Notes: generated from the letters alone by a model not told the origin. A stretch of DNA of 64,000 nucleotides from Gracilibacillus alcaliphilus (GCF_016909015.1 NZ_JAFBFA010000005.1:124001-188000), one strand, 5' to 3'. Shown: positions 53,217 through 62,419, numbered from the stretch's first letter. Program-made: numbers and translations.

Positions 53217-54458
53217 TTATTCACCGGGGTTTCCCATACTTCCAACAAATAAGATCACACCCTGCTCCATATCGGTAATGGTAAAGAGAAAAGGTCTGTT
53301 GACCTCCATTTCAAAAGGATCTTCTAATGGGGCAGAAGTGACGTCAATTGATACAGAAGTAGTTCCTGCTGCTTCTGTTCCTGCCTCATCGACGCTAATA
53401 AACGTCTTATGAAGAATATCATTAATATAGGCATTGGTTGGTTCTGTTAATTCCAACATATTGGAAAAATCCGCTTGATCAGGATCAAAGGCTTGCTCGA
53501 TTCCCAACTCTTGGAACCATTGATTAAGCTCTGTCTCATATTCTAGTTCAAAGGAAGGCAGAGAGATGGAGCCTGTCTCTATTTGCATCGCCTTGGTCCA
53601 TTGCTGCCATTTTTCTAGGTTGAAATCGGCTTGAAAGTCATGAAAGTTACTCTTTTCATTTGGAAGAAAAATATGCATTTGGATCGATTCATCTTCCCCA
53701 TAAGGCAGGGCCACAGCCTGTACCTCTTCATTCTCTAGGTAAGATACATCCTCATGCAGTAGCATAAATGGTGCTTGAACCGTGTCCCCATCGCTTAAAT
53801 GAAAGTCTTGTTCTTCTGTCCATTCTTCATTAAAGGGATAAGACCAAGCCCCTTGGAAATAGACAGCATTCAGTAACAGCAAGGCCAGACTTGGATCTAC
53901 TTGGTCTATCATTTGATCGATTCTGTCATTTGTTTGTTCAGCGATCCAGTTATTGATTGCCTCAGCAGTTGTTAATGGCTCTATCTGTGCAAGGTACTGT
54001 TCCTTCATTTGTTCTTGATAGGTGGGTTGAAGGGTAAAAGATTCATTCAACCATAAAGAATTAGCAAGCGATAACTCCAAATCATCTTCTGTTTTTGTGA
54101 TTTCCTTAAGCAAGGAGTTATTAGCAGAACCGAGAGCATTGGCATCGATATGTTCTAATATAAGTGCCTGCTCTATTTCGGCTTTTGTCTCACCATTGGC
54201 GCCATGATAGGCCATATTCATAGCAAGCCAAATACTAATCGGCGAAACGAAGCGGTTTCCGTCTTCGTTCTCTTCCAATTGAGAGACTGCTTTCAATCCA
54301 AGTTGGTTTATGCTAGTTTGAACTGCTTCCATGGAGATGTTGTCTTCGCCCCCCGGTTCGTGTGCAGATTCCTCTTCATTAAACTGATTAGAACCACAAG
54401 CTGTTAAAAAAAGTAGGGCAGTACAAAGCCAAATTATGTTTTTAATCACTCTATCCAC
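53217..54458 (-). CDS. Lipoprotein serpin (serine protease inhibitor)
   Basis: 413 residues behind AAGGAGTGG. Lipoprotein signal with lipobox FLTAC near residue 21, an acidic linker, then a complete serpin fold: FVSPISIWLAMNMAYHGANG, LLNAVYFQGAW, the hinge VDEAGTEAAGTTSVSI and the C-terminal RPFLFTITDMEQGVILFVG. The small-residue hinge predicts an inhibitory serpin. By alignment to alpha-1-antitrypsin the scissile bond is near Thr-Ser in DVTSAP, so elastase- or subtilisin-like targets are possible. Surface anchoring suggests protection against external or its own proteases. Confidence 0.92.
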   Translation of the reverse strand: MDRVIKNIIWLCTALLFLTACGSNQFNEEESAHEPGGEDNISMEAVQTSINQLGLKAVSQLEENEDGNRFVSPISIWLAMNMAYHGANGETKAEIEQALILEHIDANALGSANNSLLKEITKTEDDLELSLANSLWLNESFTLQPTYQEQMKEQYLAQIEPLTTAEAINNWIAEQTNDRIDQMIDQVDPSLALLLLNAVYFQGAWSYPFNEEWTEEQDFHLSDGDTVQAPFMLLHEDVSYLENEEVQAVALPYGEDESIQMHIFLPNEKSNFHDFQADFNLEKWQQWTKAMQIETGSISLPSFELEYETELNQWFQELGIEQAFDPDQADFSNMLELTEPTNAYINDILHKTFISVDEAGTEAAGTTSVSIDVTSAPLEDPFEMEVNRPFLFTITDMEQGVILFVGSMGNPGE

Positions 54459-54534
54459 TCCTTGTGATTATTTTTGTTAACCATATCATATTTGGAAACA
54501 ACCAACAACTTTTCTAGATAAAGTGAAATTTTAT

Positions 54535-54616
54535 TCGATGGGGGGTTCGACGCATATGATATATTAGTGCGGACATTGCGACACAACATCACGAATTAGT
54601 CCTAGTGCAACCATCT
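54535..54616. repeat. Long hairpin repeat, family 2 copy 2
   Basis: Begins TTCGATGGG like copy 1 and carries ATTGCGACACAACATCACGA with TTAGTC (54575-54601). Outer arms GATGG...TT (54537) and AACCATC (54609) can pair with a bulge. The inner stem has decayed. Confidence 0.5.
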
Positions 54617-54796
54617 GTAAGATCTCCGCATCAAGATTAAAAGAAGCTGGGCGGAAAGTAAGGATTCTTATATTAACAGTTTTGCCAAATTTGATAGGAA
54701 TAAAGGCCTTCACTACTAGGAATTACATGTTATCATGATAATTAGATGAAACATTTACCGATCGTTATTCGTTTAACAACTAGGGAGGGATTAGCC

Positions 54797-55492
54797 ATGC
54801 TTTTTGAAGGTAGGAAATATTCCATTAAGTCAAAGGATTATGCTGAGGCACTACGCAAAGGTATTGAGCAGTTACTCACCGATGATGAAACATTAATAGG
54901 ATTTTATAAGACAACCAACAAACTTACCTATTATATAACCATTCAAAAGGCAGGAACGATTGAATTCCAGCAGTTTCGTTTAAGCACCCATAAAGCTAAA
55001 TACTCATTTTACAGCAATCGCACCTTTCTTATGCCTAGTAACCGTCATTTTTCAGAATTAGCAATAGAAATAAGAGAATATTTAGATCGTGCAGCTTGGT
55101 ATATGTTCAAATATGAGTATTATTTTACATTAAAGGTATTGCAGATGACAGACAGGAGACGGATGGGTTTCTATATTGAGAATTTATTTGATGTTTTTGA
55201 AGGATCGCAAGGAAAGATGGTATTTTATCAAAAGCACAAAACATGGAAAGATAACTCAATGAGAGTGGTGAATGAAAGTTTGCAGCAGCAGCTAAGGGCT
55301 TTATTCGCTCAAGGATTATTGTCTTCCTATCCTAGCCAAGGTGATTTTGAAGTGTACATTACCTTGGCAGGCAGAGTCTTACTAGAAGAGAATGAGTCCG
55401 CCTATTTAGAAGAATTCAAACAAGATTTGAAGAAAGTAAAATGGATAGATATAGAGGTTCCGGTAAAAGAAGAAACAAAGGATTTTCAGTAG
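54797..55492 (+). CDS. Hypothetical protein
   Basis: Start chosen at ATG 54797 behind GGGAGGG; earlier ATG 54746 has no site. 231 residues, basic and aromatic-rich, no membrane helix or signal. It contains TDRRRMGFYIENLFDVFEGS and ends with an acidic-basic tail (EEFKQDLKKVKWIDIEVPVK). It is followed after 23 bases by a DUF998 gene, probably in one operon. No family recognised. Confidence 0.65.
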   Translation: MLFEGRKYSIKSKDYAEALRKGIEQLLTDDETLIGFYKTTNKLTYYITIQKAGTIEFQQFRLSTHKAKYSFYSNRTFLMPSNRHFSELAIEIREYLDRAAWYMFKYEYYFTLKVLQMTDRRRMGFYIENLFDVFEGSQGKMVFYQKHKTWKDNSMRVVNESLQQQLRALFAQGLLSSYPSQGDFEVYITLAGRVLLEENESAYLEEFKQDLKKVKWIDIEVPVKEETKDFQ

Positions 55493-55515
55493 ACAGTTTA
55501 TAAAGGAGTGTACAA

Positions 55516-56223
55516 ATGGATACGCCGTATATTATGATGCTGATAGTTACCTTATTAGCCATCATTGGCAGCAGTTTTTTGCCGAAATCAAGTACGTTTA
55601 CCATTAGGATTGGTGCAGCATGTTGGATATTGTTAAGTACTTATTTTGTTATCGAATGGATCGTCCTGCGAGCTAGTACAGCTTTTTATAGTGTTCTGCG
55701 GCAACCAATGAGTGATCTGGGAGTGACAGCGTGTGGCACAGATACGTATGTCCTCGCAAGTTACGAAATTTGTTCCCCTTATCACCTATGGATGAATTGG
55801 ACCTTTACCTTAACAGGCCTTGCAATTGCTGTAGGTGCTGTATGTTTACATAGCTGCTGGCCTCAGTTGAAGCAAACAAAGATAGCTACAGGTTTATTGA
55901 TTGTTTTGGGGGTGAGTTACAGTCTGTCAGGTATTTTTCCTGCGAATGTGAATTTCGACTTGCATACATGGCCGGCACTTCTAGGTATGCTTGTGCAGAT
56001 TCCTGCCCTTATCTTGATTGCTCGTTCGATTCGTCCGTCTATGCCAAAGTTAGCAGTATGGACATGGTGTTGTACCGTGCTCACCTCTGCAGCCTTCCTG
56101 CTGATCTGTCTGCAGCCAATGGTGCCATCTCTGCCTGGAGGCCTTTTGCAGCGTATCTTCTATGGTGCCGTATTTCTGTGGATGGTGGTAACTGGTGTGG
56201 TGCTGTGGCGAAATAAGGATTAA
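55516..56223 (+). CDS. DUF998-like six-helix membrane protein
   Basis: 235 residues behind AAAGGAGTG. Six hydrophobic helices spread over the full length, with the DUF998-like loops YSVLRQPMSDLGVTACGT (PxSDLG motif) and SGIFPANVNFDLHTWPALLG (FP-x-H). Function of the family unknown. Likely co-transcribed with the preceding gene. Confidence 0.78.
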   Translation: MDTPYIMMLIVTLLAIIGSSFLPKSSTFTIRIGAACWILLSTYFVIEWIVLRASTAFYSVLRQPMSDLGVTACGTDTYVLASYEICSPYHLWMNWTFTLTGLAIAVGAVCLHSCWPQLKQTKIATGLLIVLGVSYSLSGIFPANVNFDLHTWPALLGMLVQIPALILIARSIRPSMPKLAVWTWCCTVLTSAAFLLICLQPMVPSLPGGLLQRIFYGAVFLWMVVTGVVLWRNKD

Positions 56224-56393
56224 TAAATATACATCTACAGAACAAAGAGACATAACACCAAATGAATATCTAAATTCTCTTTAGATAATGTTATTTGTGC
56301 CAAGTCGGAATTACTTGATTTAATCTATACCGTATTATCCGGGTATATGATTGTGCCCTTACCCATTTTTAAAGAAACTTCTGCTGTAAAGGA

Positions 56394-56594
56394 TGATACA
56401 AATGGACAGAAAGAGGTTTGGCTATTCTTCAATATATTTCAGATGGACTTGGTACAAAAGAAATTGCTGCTAAGCTGTTTCTTGCCGATCGAACGGTCGA
56501 GTACCGTCTGACCCAGATATACAAAAAGCTCGAAGTGAAAACAAGGGGAGAAGCAGTTAAAAAAGCAATTCGTCTTCAATTACTAGATGTATAG
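56394..56594 (+). pseudogene. LuxR/NarL-type response regulator, C-terminal HTH remnant
   Basis: The frame reads TERGLAILQYISDGLGTKEI and then AAKLFLADRTVEYRLTQIYK KLEVKTRGEAVKKA, a complete GerE helix-turn-helix ending at TAG 56594. The upstream receiver domain is missing or in broken frames (about 56280-56394), and no start site is present. Confidence 0.65.
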
Positions 56595-56791
56595 AAGATA
56601 TACTTCTTATGTTTAGGACTTAGATAAGGAGTTGGAATATTTCAGCTGCAGTAGAGGGAGACAGTACAAAAATCTTGTAACTGCCACTAGAATTTTTTTC
56701 TTGATGATGGAGTGATGTTTATAATGAAATGTGTAGTTAGGCGTGAAGTAAAAAATGTATAAGTCTATTATCTAAAGGTCAGTTATGGATT

Positions 56792-57040
56792 ATGCCTGTT
56801 TCGTTTAAATTTGTCTTGTTTGTTGCATTTATGTATGTGGTTGGGACTGGATTAGATGTAATGGGAGCTGCATCTTCTATTGAATATGGTAATTGGCTCC
56901 TATTAGTATTCTCAATGAGTCTTCTGTTTGTTGGGACAGTCTTACTTGGACTGGGAACGGTTATTGAAAGAGATACAAGGGAACAAGTTTTTTGGTGGCA
57001 AAAGAGCAAAAGTTTATCCGCATACTTAGGCTACTTGTAA
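56792..57040 (+). CDS. Small two-helix membrane protein
   Basis: 82 residues with two hydrophobic segments (about 5-24 and 34-57) and a polar tail. The ribosome site is weak (AAAGG), so it may be real or a remnant. No family recognised. Confidence 0.4.
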   Translation: MPVSFKFVLFVAFMYVVGTGLDVMGAASSIEYGNWLLLVFSMSLLFVGTVLLGLGTVIERDTREQVFWWQKSKSLSAYLGYL

Positions 57041-57224
57041 TTTCAGCTTTTTAAAGGAATATGCTGTCTTTGATCAGTGCAGAGAGGCCGCTTAAAAGGC
57101 AAGCAATGACTGTATGAAGATGTAGTGAATGATTAATTGTTGCTTAGGTTAACTCATTTTGCTTTGTCTCAGCCTATTTTGTTATACTAGATGAAAATAT
57201 CTGTCTAGTAAGGGAGCGGCATAT

Positions 57225-57812
57225 ATGATCATCTGGCTAAATGGCGCCTTTGGTTCAGGAAAAACCACCTGTGCCTATGAATTACAACGACGACTTCAAG
57301 ATTCGTTTGTCTATGATCCAGAGAATCTAGGCTTTTTCTTAAGGGATAATCTACCGGAACAAATGAAAAAGTCTGATTTTCAAGATTATCCAGAATGGCG
57401 GAAAATCAATTATCAACTATTGTATTCGCTTGCAAACGAGTATGAAGGAACGATTATTGTACCGATGACACTGATTAAACAGCAATATTATCAGGAAATA
57501 ATTGAAAGATTAGCAGAACAGGGAATCAAGATCAAGCATTTCATTATTCATGCTCAGAAATCCACACTGATCAAGCGTTTGAATAAGCGCTTGGAGTTTG
57601 GTAACAGCTGGGGAAAACAGAAGATTGATCAATGTATATATGCCTTTGAACATGAAATCTGTCAAGAGAAGATCATCACCGATCAACAAACGATCGATCA
57701 AGTTGTAGAAGAAATTGCAAAGCGAGCAGGTGTGAAACTTTTGCCAGATCATCGAAATCAGTTGAGAAAACGATTAGACCGAATACAAACACAGTGGCAG
57801 CATATTCGATGA
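57225..57812 (+). CDS. P-loop ATPase, TmrB-like
   Basis: 195 residues behind AAGGGAG. The N-terminus MIIWLNGAFGSGKTTCAYEL is a Walker A of the TmrB/AAA_33 kinase-like group, followed by VYDPENLGFFLRDN, the pattern seen in Bacillus TmrB (tunicamycin resistance, ATP and drug binding). It is probably a nucleotide-binding small-molecule kinase or drug-binding protein. Single gene. Confidence 0.8.
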   Translation: MIIWLNGAFGSGKTTCAYELQRRLQDSFVYDPENLGFFLRDNLPEQMKKSDFQDYPEWRKINYQLLYSLANEYEGTIIVPMTLIKQQYYQEIIERLAEQGIKIKHFIIHAQKSTLIKRLNKRLEFGNSWGKQKIDQCIYAFEHEICQEKIITDQQTIDQVVEEIAKRAGVKLLPDHRNQLRKRLDRIQTQWQHIR

Positions 57813-58253
57813 GAATGGGGAAAACCAATAAGCATATCGATTGTTGGCGTTAAGGGGCAATAAGTACATAGAAACCAAATGTTTATGATGGAACTAATGA
57901 GTGAGTAAAAGGAAGACAAAGTGCTTTCGCAGCCTAAGTCTTCCTTTTGGATGGAAATTATAAAATTAGTCTTCATAGATAACCTAAGTACAATAGTAGC
58001 TCTAGCTTCGGTCGCCCTGCAACTAGCGTAGTTTCCCTCAGCTGCGTACGGTAAAGAGGAATTACCGATTGACGAAGGCATAGGCTTAGTCGCCCTTTTA
58101 TTGGTTAAAGGCGGCCACGTCCTGTGAACAACGCCGATACTAGAACATCTTGTTCGTAATGTTTTTGGATGAAAGTCAACATCAACTCCTAAAGTCGCCG
58201 TGTCTTCCTTTATTTCCTGCGCTTTAGTCCAATTCGTAAATTGCTAAACGGCT
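57813..58253. other. Structured intergenic region, no protein gene
   Basis: From about 57960 to 58200 the sequence is more GC-rich than its surroundings and full of short stems: GGTAA/TTACC near 58050, GGCG...CGCC over 58111-58136, GAAC/GTTC near 58142. The motif GTCGCCCT recurs (58009 and 58091). Minus-strand open frames here lack start sites. It may be a non-coding RNA, an old repeat or a phage relic. Confidence 0.4.
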
Positions 58254-58733
58254 CTACGCTTTTGTTTTTATACCTGTCTTTGTTTTTGTGTTGTGGTTTG
58301 TAACAATTTTTCCAGAAACTGCTTCTATAAGTTCTTGAGCTGTTTGAGGAACGAAATTTTTCAGGATAGAATTGATCATTGGTCCCATCGCTCCATCTGC
58401 AGTAATGTCAAGCTTTCCCATCATTTTCGTGCTTGTTTCATCTACCTCGATCGCTTCAAAATAACCACTTCCGCCAAATTTATCGGACATATTCGTTAAA
58501 TTGAATTCTACCTTATTTGGTTCTTGCCAAATGGTAATATCTACTTTTAACTTTACCTTTTTCTTCATAAAACCTAGGTCACCTTTGAATTCCCAAGTTG
58601 ATTCATTATCATTGATAAGTTCGTGGTCGATATAGCCAGGAACCAGTGGTGCCCAGTTATTAATTGAACTGACGAAATTCCATACGTCTTGGATGGGAAC
58701 ATTTATTTCTGTTGTATGTGTACCTGCTGGCAT
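58254..58733 (-). CDS. SRPBCC/CoxG-like protein
   Basis: Start chosen at ATG 58733 behind AAGGAG; a longer frame to 58796 lacks a site. 159 residues: THTTEINVPIQDVWNFVSSI NNWAPLVPGY is the SRPBCC start, followed by the CoxG-like VDITADGAMGPMINSIL. It has a helical START-like cavity for a hydrophobic ligand. The role is unknown; the CoxG name reflects the fold only. Confidence 0.78.
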   Translation of the reverse strand: MPAGTHTTEINVPIQDVWNFVSSINNWAPLVPGYIDHELINDNESTWEFKGDLGFMKKKVKLKVDITIWQEPNKVEFNLTNMSDKFGGSGYFEAIEVDETSTKMMGKLDITADGAMGPMINSILKNFVPQTAQELIEAVSGKIVTNHNTKTKTGIKTKA

Positions 58734-58801
58734 AACGAAAAACTCCTTCTTTTGAATTTCTTTTATCATGGTGTCAATCATCTGGATGATCTTCACTTAA
58801 A

Positions 58802-58889
58802 GGGCAGCAATGGATTGACACCCCGATAAATTTCGTTGCCCATCAGTGGATTTTTTCGTAATCTACTGATGGAAGTCTCGCTTTACACG
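58802..58889 (+). repeat. Dispersed stem-loop repeat, copy D
   Basis: GGGCAGC (58802-58808) pairs with GTTGCCC (58835-58841) around a loop with GATTGACACCCCGATAAA. A second hairpin CATCAGTGGA/TCTACTGATG follows, then AAGTCTCGCTTTA, the tail also found in copies A and B. Confidence 0.6.
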
Positions 58890-58914
58890 TGTTTATCATC
58901 TGATGTGGCGGCAG

Positions 58915-59400
58915 CTATTTCTGCCAGAATGTCCTACCAGATCCAATCGTTACGCCTGTATCAGGGAAAATTTCCCCCTTCCAAACATCACTGCTAAAAT
59001 CTGGGTTTTGTTTCCGTGTAATCCGATAACTTGATCGTTTTGATCACTTATTGGACCGCTGGAAGTACCTAATAATTCAAAGTGAATGGTATAATAAGGT
59101 GCTTGCTTGGTCCATGGTTTAATTCTGCAGAATTGCCGCCACTTCCCATCCCTTCGAAAAACAATTCTCCATGGTGAAAGTCTGGGTCATATCCTTTTTC
59201 AGCATGTTCTTTAAAGCCATCCACATTTACGCCGATTTTTCAGCCAATTATTCTAAGCTGTCAGCAGGGCGTATCCAGTCTGAAGTAATGGTTACGACTA
59301 ATTCATTGTCTTTAAGCTGTTTATCATGCTGAAAATTCAGCAGGATATGTTTGTGTTACTTCATCATATTCAAGAAACTTCCTCGGCATGTCTTATAAAT
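58915..59400 (-). pseudogene. Multiply frameshifted gene, unidentified
   Basis: Reading from 59400 leftward, frames in turn give MPRKFLEYDEVTQTYPAEF, QLKDNELVVTITSDWIRPAD, NVDGFKEHAEKGYDPDFHHG, HFELLGTSSGPISDQNDQVI and RKQNPDFSSDVWKGEIFPDT ending GSGRTFWQK and a stop. These join into one protein-like string with at least four frame breaks. Family not recognised. Confidence 0.55.
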
Positions 59401-59652
59401 CGATCTTTCATAAACAAAACGCTTACGAAGGGAATTTATTTTGTTTTATTTCTCATTAAAAAATGGATAGAAAGGTGGAAGTGTGATAGATTCAATAGCA
59501 AGTAATTTCTCGGATTAACTAAATAATAATGGATCAAATGTCTAACTAAAAAATGAATAGTTTGGCTCAGAATGCATGGTAAGAGATACAGTTGTAGACC
59601 ATTTCTCAGAACGCAAAAAAAGCCAAACTATATTCGCCAGGAGGGAGAAAGA

Positions 59653-60234
59653 GTGCGATCAGAACCTATCCGAGTGGTAGTTGGTGCAGGTGGCTATAAT
59701 AATAATCCAGGCTGGACACATACTAATGAAGACGAGATTAACCTGCTTGACAAAAGCACATGGCTTGAAAAATTTAAGGAAGGTACGCTTACAGCTATTT
59801 TAGCGGAGCATGTCTGGGAACATATAACCTATCAAGAGGGGGTGCAGGCGGCAAAGATATGTTATCAATTTTTGCATGATGACGGTTATGTCCGTTGTGC
59901 GGTACCAGATGGCTTTTTCCCAGATCCCGCTTATCAGGAAATGGTTCAAGTGGGCGGTCCTGGGCCGAAAGATCATCCTGCTGCCAGTCATCAAATAGTC
60001 CACAATTATAAAACATTAACTGCGATGTTTGAAGAAGCTGGTTTTGACGTGATATTGCTTGAGTTTTGTGATGAGGAAGGCAATTTTCATCACAAAGAGT
60101 GGGATGGGAAGGATGGGGTCATCTTTCGCTCTATGCAGTATGACCCCAGGAATCAGTATGGAAAACTGACATTCCCTTCTTTGATTATCGATGCACGCAA
60201 GCGGGATGGCATAACGTCTTGCAGCTTGCCTTGA
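59653..60234 (+). CDS. SAM-dependent methyltransferase-like protein
   Basis: Start chosen at GTG 59653 behind CAGGAGGG. 193 residues. It has the methyltransferase type 11 features of predicted SAM-dependent enzymes: LTAILAEHVWEHITYQEGVQ (post-motif I), CYQFLHDDGYVRCAVPDG and PDPAYQEMVQVGGPGP. The usual glycine-rich motif I is shortened (VVVGAGGYNNNPGW). Its 3' end overlaps the convergent YiiX-like gene by 82 bases. Substrate unknown. Confidence 0.75.
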   Translation: MRSEPIRVVVGAGGYNNNPGWTHTNEDEINLLDKSTWLEKFKEGTLTAILAEHVWEHITYQEGVQAAKICYQFLHDDGYVRCAVPDGFFPDPAYQEMVQVGGPGPKDHPAASHQIVHNYKTLTAMFEEAGFDVILLEFCDEEGNFHHKEWDGKDGVIFRSMQYDPRNQYGKLTFPSLIIDARKRDGITSCSLP

Positions 60235-60728
60235 TAGATAAGAGTTAATTCAGGCAATTGCTGCAAATCTTGCGGTGTGATTAATTCAAATGGTTTATGA
60301 AAAGATGCAATCGCTGCCTCTGCCAAGATATAGGCAATAAATTGTGAGCAGAAGTAGGCATTTTTCCGATGGATGGGCTTATTAAACATAACCCCGAATA
60401 ACCCTATAAAATTGTAGTGATAGTTTTCCGGACTGCTCATAAACAGGGATAAAGAATCTTTTAATCTCTGTTCTTGTTCTGCGCTTATTTCACAAGCATA
60501 GATCGAACAGTCTGCCCTCTGAAAAAAGGACTCCTGCGTTTCTTCTTTTACAAATCCCCCTAAAAAAGGGTTACGAGGATATTTTCTGCCAAAACTGTAC
60601 ATTTCCTTTAAACTGAGGTCTAGAGCTATGGAAGCATGGTTATAGCTGGCCTTTGTATATAATCTAATGGCCTTTGTAAATAATGTACCAGTGTTTGTGA
60701 ATAATAAGTAGATATATTTTTTTCTCAT
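60153..60728 (-). CDS. YiiX/YebB-like (NlpC/P60-fold) putative hydrolase
   Basis: Start chosen at ATG 60728 behind TAGGGG. 191 residues. The pattern fits permuted papain-like YiiX proteins: YNHASIALDLSLKEMYSFGR places the His, and NAYFCSQFIAYILAEA the Cys. The likely role is a thiol hydrolase or acyltransferase on lipids or cell wall; not certain. The last 82 bases overlap the convergent methyltransferase gene. Confidence 0.75.
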   Translation of the reverse strand: MRKKYIYLLFTNTGTLFTKAIRLYTKASYNHASIALDLSLKEMYSFGRKYPRNPFLGGFVKEETQESFFQRADCSIYACEISAEQEQRLKDSLSLFMSSPENYHYNFIGLFGVMFNKPIHRKNAYFCSQFIAYILAEAAIASFHKPFELITPQDLQQLPELTLIYQGKLQDVMPSRLRASIIKEGNVSFPY

Positions 60729-60998
60729 CTCAATAGCCCCTATAGTTTTTTCTTTATTATATGTGAAAATGACTTGCATGATAAGAGCTTTTAGATGTAA
60801 AAATTGCTAATTCTTCGGACCGATCTCATATACGCCTTGAGGCTTAGTTTTTTCATCATAAAAAATTGATTAGCTATCAAAAACCTATATAAGATCAAAC
60901 ATCTTACAGATTCTAAATTAATTTAGCGACCTGCTTGCTTTGTTTTGAATGTCATGAACGGGGCAATTTACGTTATTACTTAATAGGGAAGGGGTAGT

Positions 60999-61423
60999 AT
61001 GTCAATCATTTGTTTGGAAGGAGCGAGTGCAGTTGGAAAAACGACAACATTTATGGCAATGGCAAAGAAAACGAGTACGTATGTCATTCCAGAAGACCCA
61101 AAAAAAACAAACGGTATTTAGAACGTCAAGTAGAGCGTTGGTAAATTGCGCTAGCAGAAATTAAAGAATATGATACGGTCATTCTTGATGGCGATATATT
61201 TCAACCATTAAGTTATAACTGGTGAAAATTGTATAATCAAAGTTTAGACTTTTTGTATACGTTTTTTCTGGGGGCCGGTAGAATCTGTTTTCAAGTATGT
61301 TTATTTATTTACTACGTGAGAAAATCTAAGATATCGAAAAAAATGATGGTACAAGAAATAGAGGCAAAGAACATAAAAGAAAATATAAATGTGATTATGA
61401 GTAATTTACCTTTCTATTCTTGA
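60999..61423 (+). pseudogene. P-loop kinase relic
   Basis: GGGAAGGGG then ATG 60999, with MSIICLEGASAVGKTTTFMA (Walker A). It breaks after PEDPKK, and other frames give EIKEYDTVILDGDIFQPLSY NW, resembling nucleoside or AAA kinases, with several stops. A last open piece runs to 61423. Confidence 0.65.
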
Positions 61424-61578
61424 TGGGACACTCTGAAAAATTACCTGATACCCGAAAGTGGGTAAGGAAAAACAAAGCATAGTACAGCTTACTAAGCTAA
61501 CTAAGAGGGCTCTACGTTAGGAAAGTGAACAGGAGAAATGGTGAGTTTCTTTAATTTTCTACCCGCGCTTACCTCGGC

Positions 61579-62124
61579 TTAGCTATTTTGAGCTTGCATG
61601 AGTTCATATATCTTGCGGGCGGTGTTTACATTTCTTACTGTCACTTGTTTGTATACTTTTGATCCAATGAGCTTTGACATGCCACTTTTGGTTACATGTT
61701 TCTTGTCCACGGACCATAGGATTGCCCCAGAGACATATTTTACCGTGTCAATATTGGGTTTGATCACCAAATTCTTAAGGACAGATTCATCATCAATTTC
61801 ATCCCATAAAAACATAACATCACTTTTCATTTCCTTGTCATTTTTCCATGTATCAGGAATAGCATGAATGATTCCTCTAACATCATCTATACTGCGTACC
61901 ACTACTTTAATTTGTAATCCGAAATCATTATGTATCGCTTCTTCTAAAATTTGAGATAGTTCGATTTTGGATGTATCTTTATAGGAAAAAATTATATTCC
62001 CTGTATTGATGTATGTCACTACATCATTCATCTCGACTTTTTCAAATGTTTGCTTAAGTAACTTCATGTCAATTTTATTATTTCCACCCACATTTATTCC
62101 TTGAAGAAGAGCAATGTAAATCAT
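61579..62124 (-). CDS. DUF1697 family protein
   Basis: Start chosen at ATG 62124, six bases after AGGAGG; the ATG at 62130 overlaps the site. 181 residues. The opening MIYIALLQGINVGGNNKIDM KLL, then YINTGNIIFSYKD, is diagnostic of DUF1697 (small ferredoxin-like domains, function unknown). Single gene. Confidence 0.88.
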   Translation of the reverse strand: MIYIALLQGINVGGNNKIDMKLLKQTFEKVEMNDVVTYINTGNIIFSYKDTSKIELSQILEEAIHNDFGLQIKVVVRSIDDVRGIIHAIPDTWKNDKEMKSDVMFLWDEIDDESVLKNLVIKPNIDTVKYVSGAILWSVDKKHVTKSGMSKLIGSKVYKQVTVRNVNTARKIYELMQAQNS

Positions 62125-62281
62125 AACCATCCTCCTTTTATTATACTTTTATTTTACACTATACCCATGTGGAACTGTGTCAAAAATTGAATACTAGATA
62201 TAGCGAATCTGTTCAAAAACCTACTATGATCTGCTTGTTATCTTAGTTATATTATACCGTACCTACATTATAATTTACAGA

Positions 62282-62419
62282 CTATTCATAATGATAGTAG
62301 TAAAGTGTCTTCATCGGAAATGGTCTTTGTACAGGATTTTCTTTAGCATCAACAGAAATAATGCTGCCCTTCTCATCGTTTATCGAGCCATTCAGACCAA
62401 TTGCAAGTTGTGTTTGCAT
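62282..62419 (-). CDS. Possible 45-residue small protein
   Basis: ATG at 62419 follows AGAGAGG by nine bases. The peptide starts MQTQLAIGLNGSINDEKGSI and ends TLYYYHYE. Spacing and composition look gene-like, but no family is known and no promoter was identified. Confidence 0.35.
   Translation of the reverse strand: MQTQLAIGLNGSINDEKGSIISVDAKENPVQRPFPMKTLYYYHYE

Noticed and set aside
57758..58081. Minus-strand 107-codon frame
   Set aside because: No ribosome site, overlaps the end of the TmrB-like gene and lies in the stem-rich region; composition is not protein-like.
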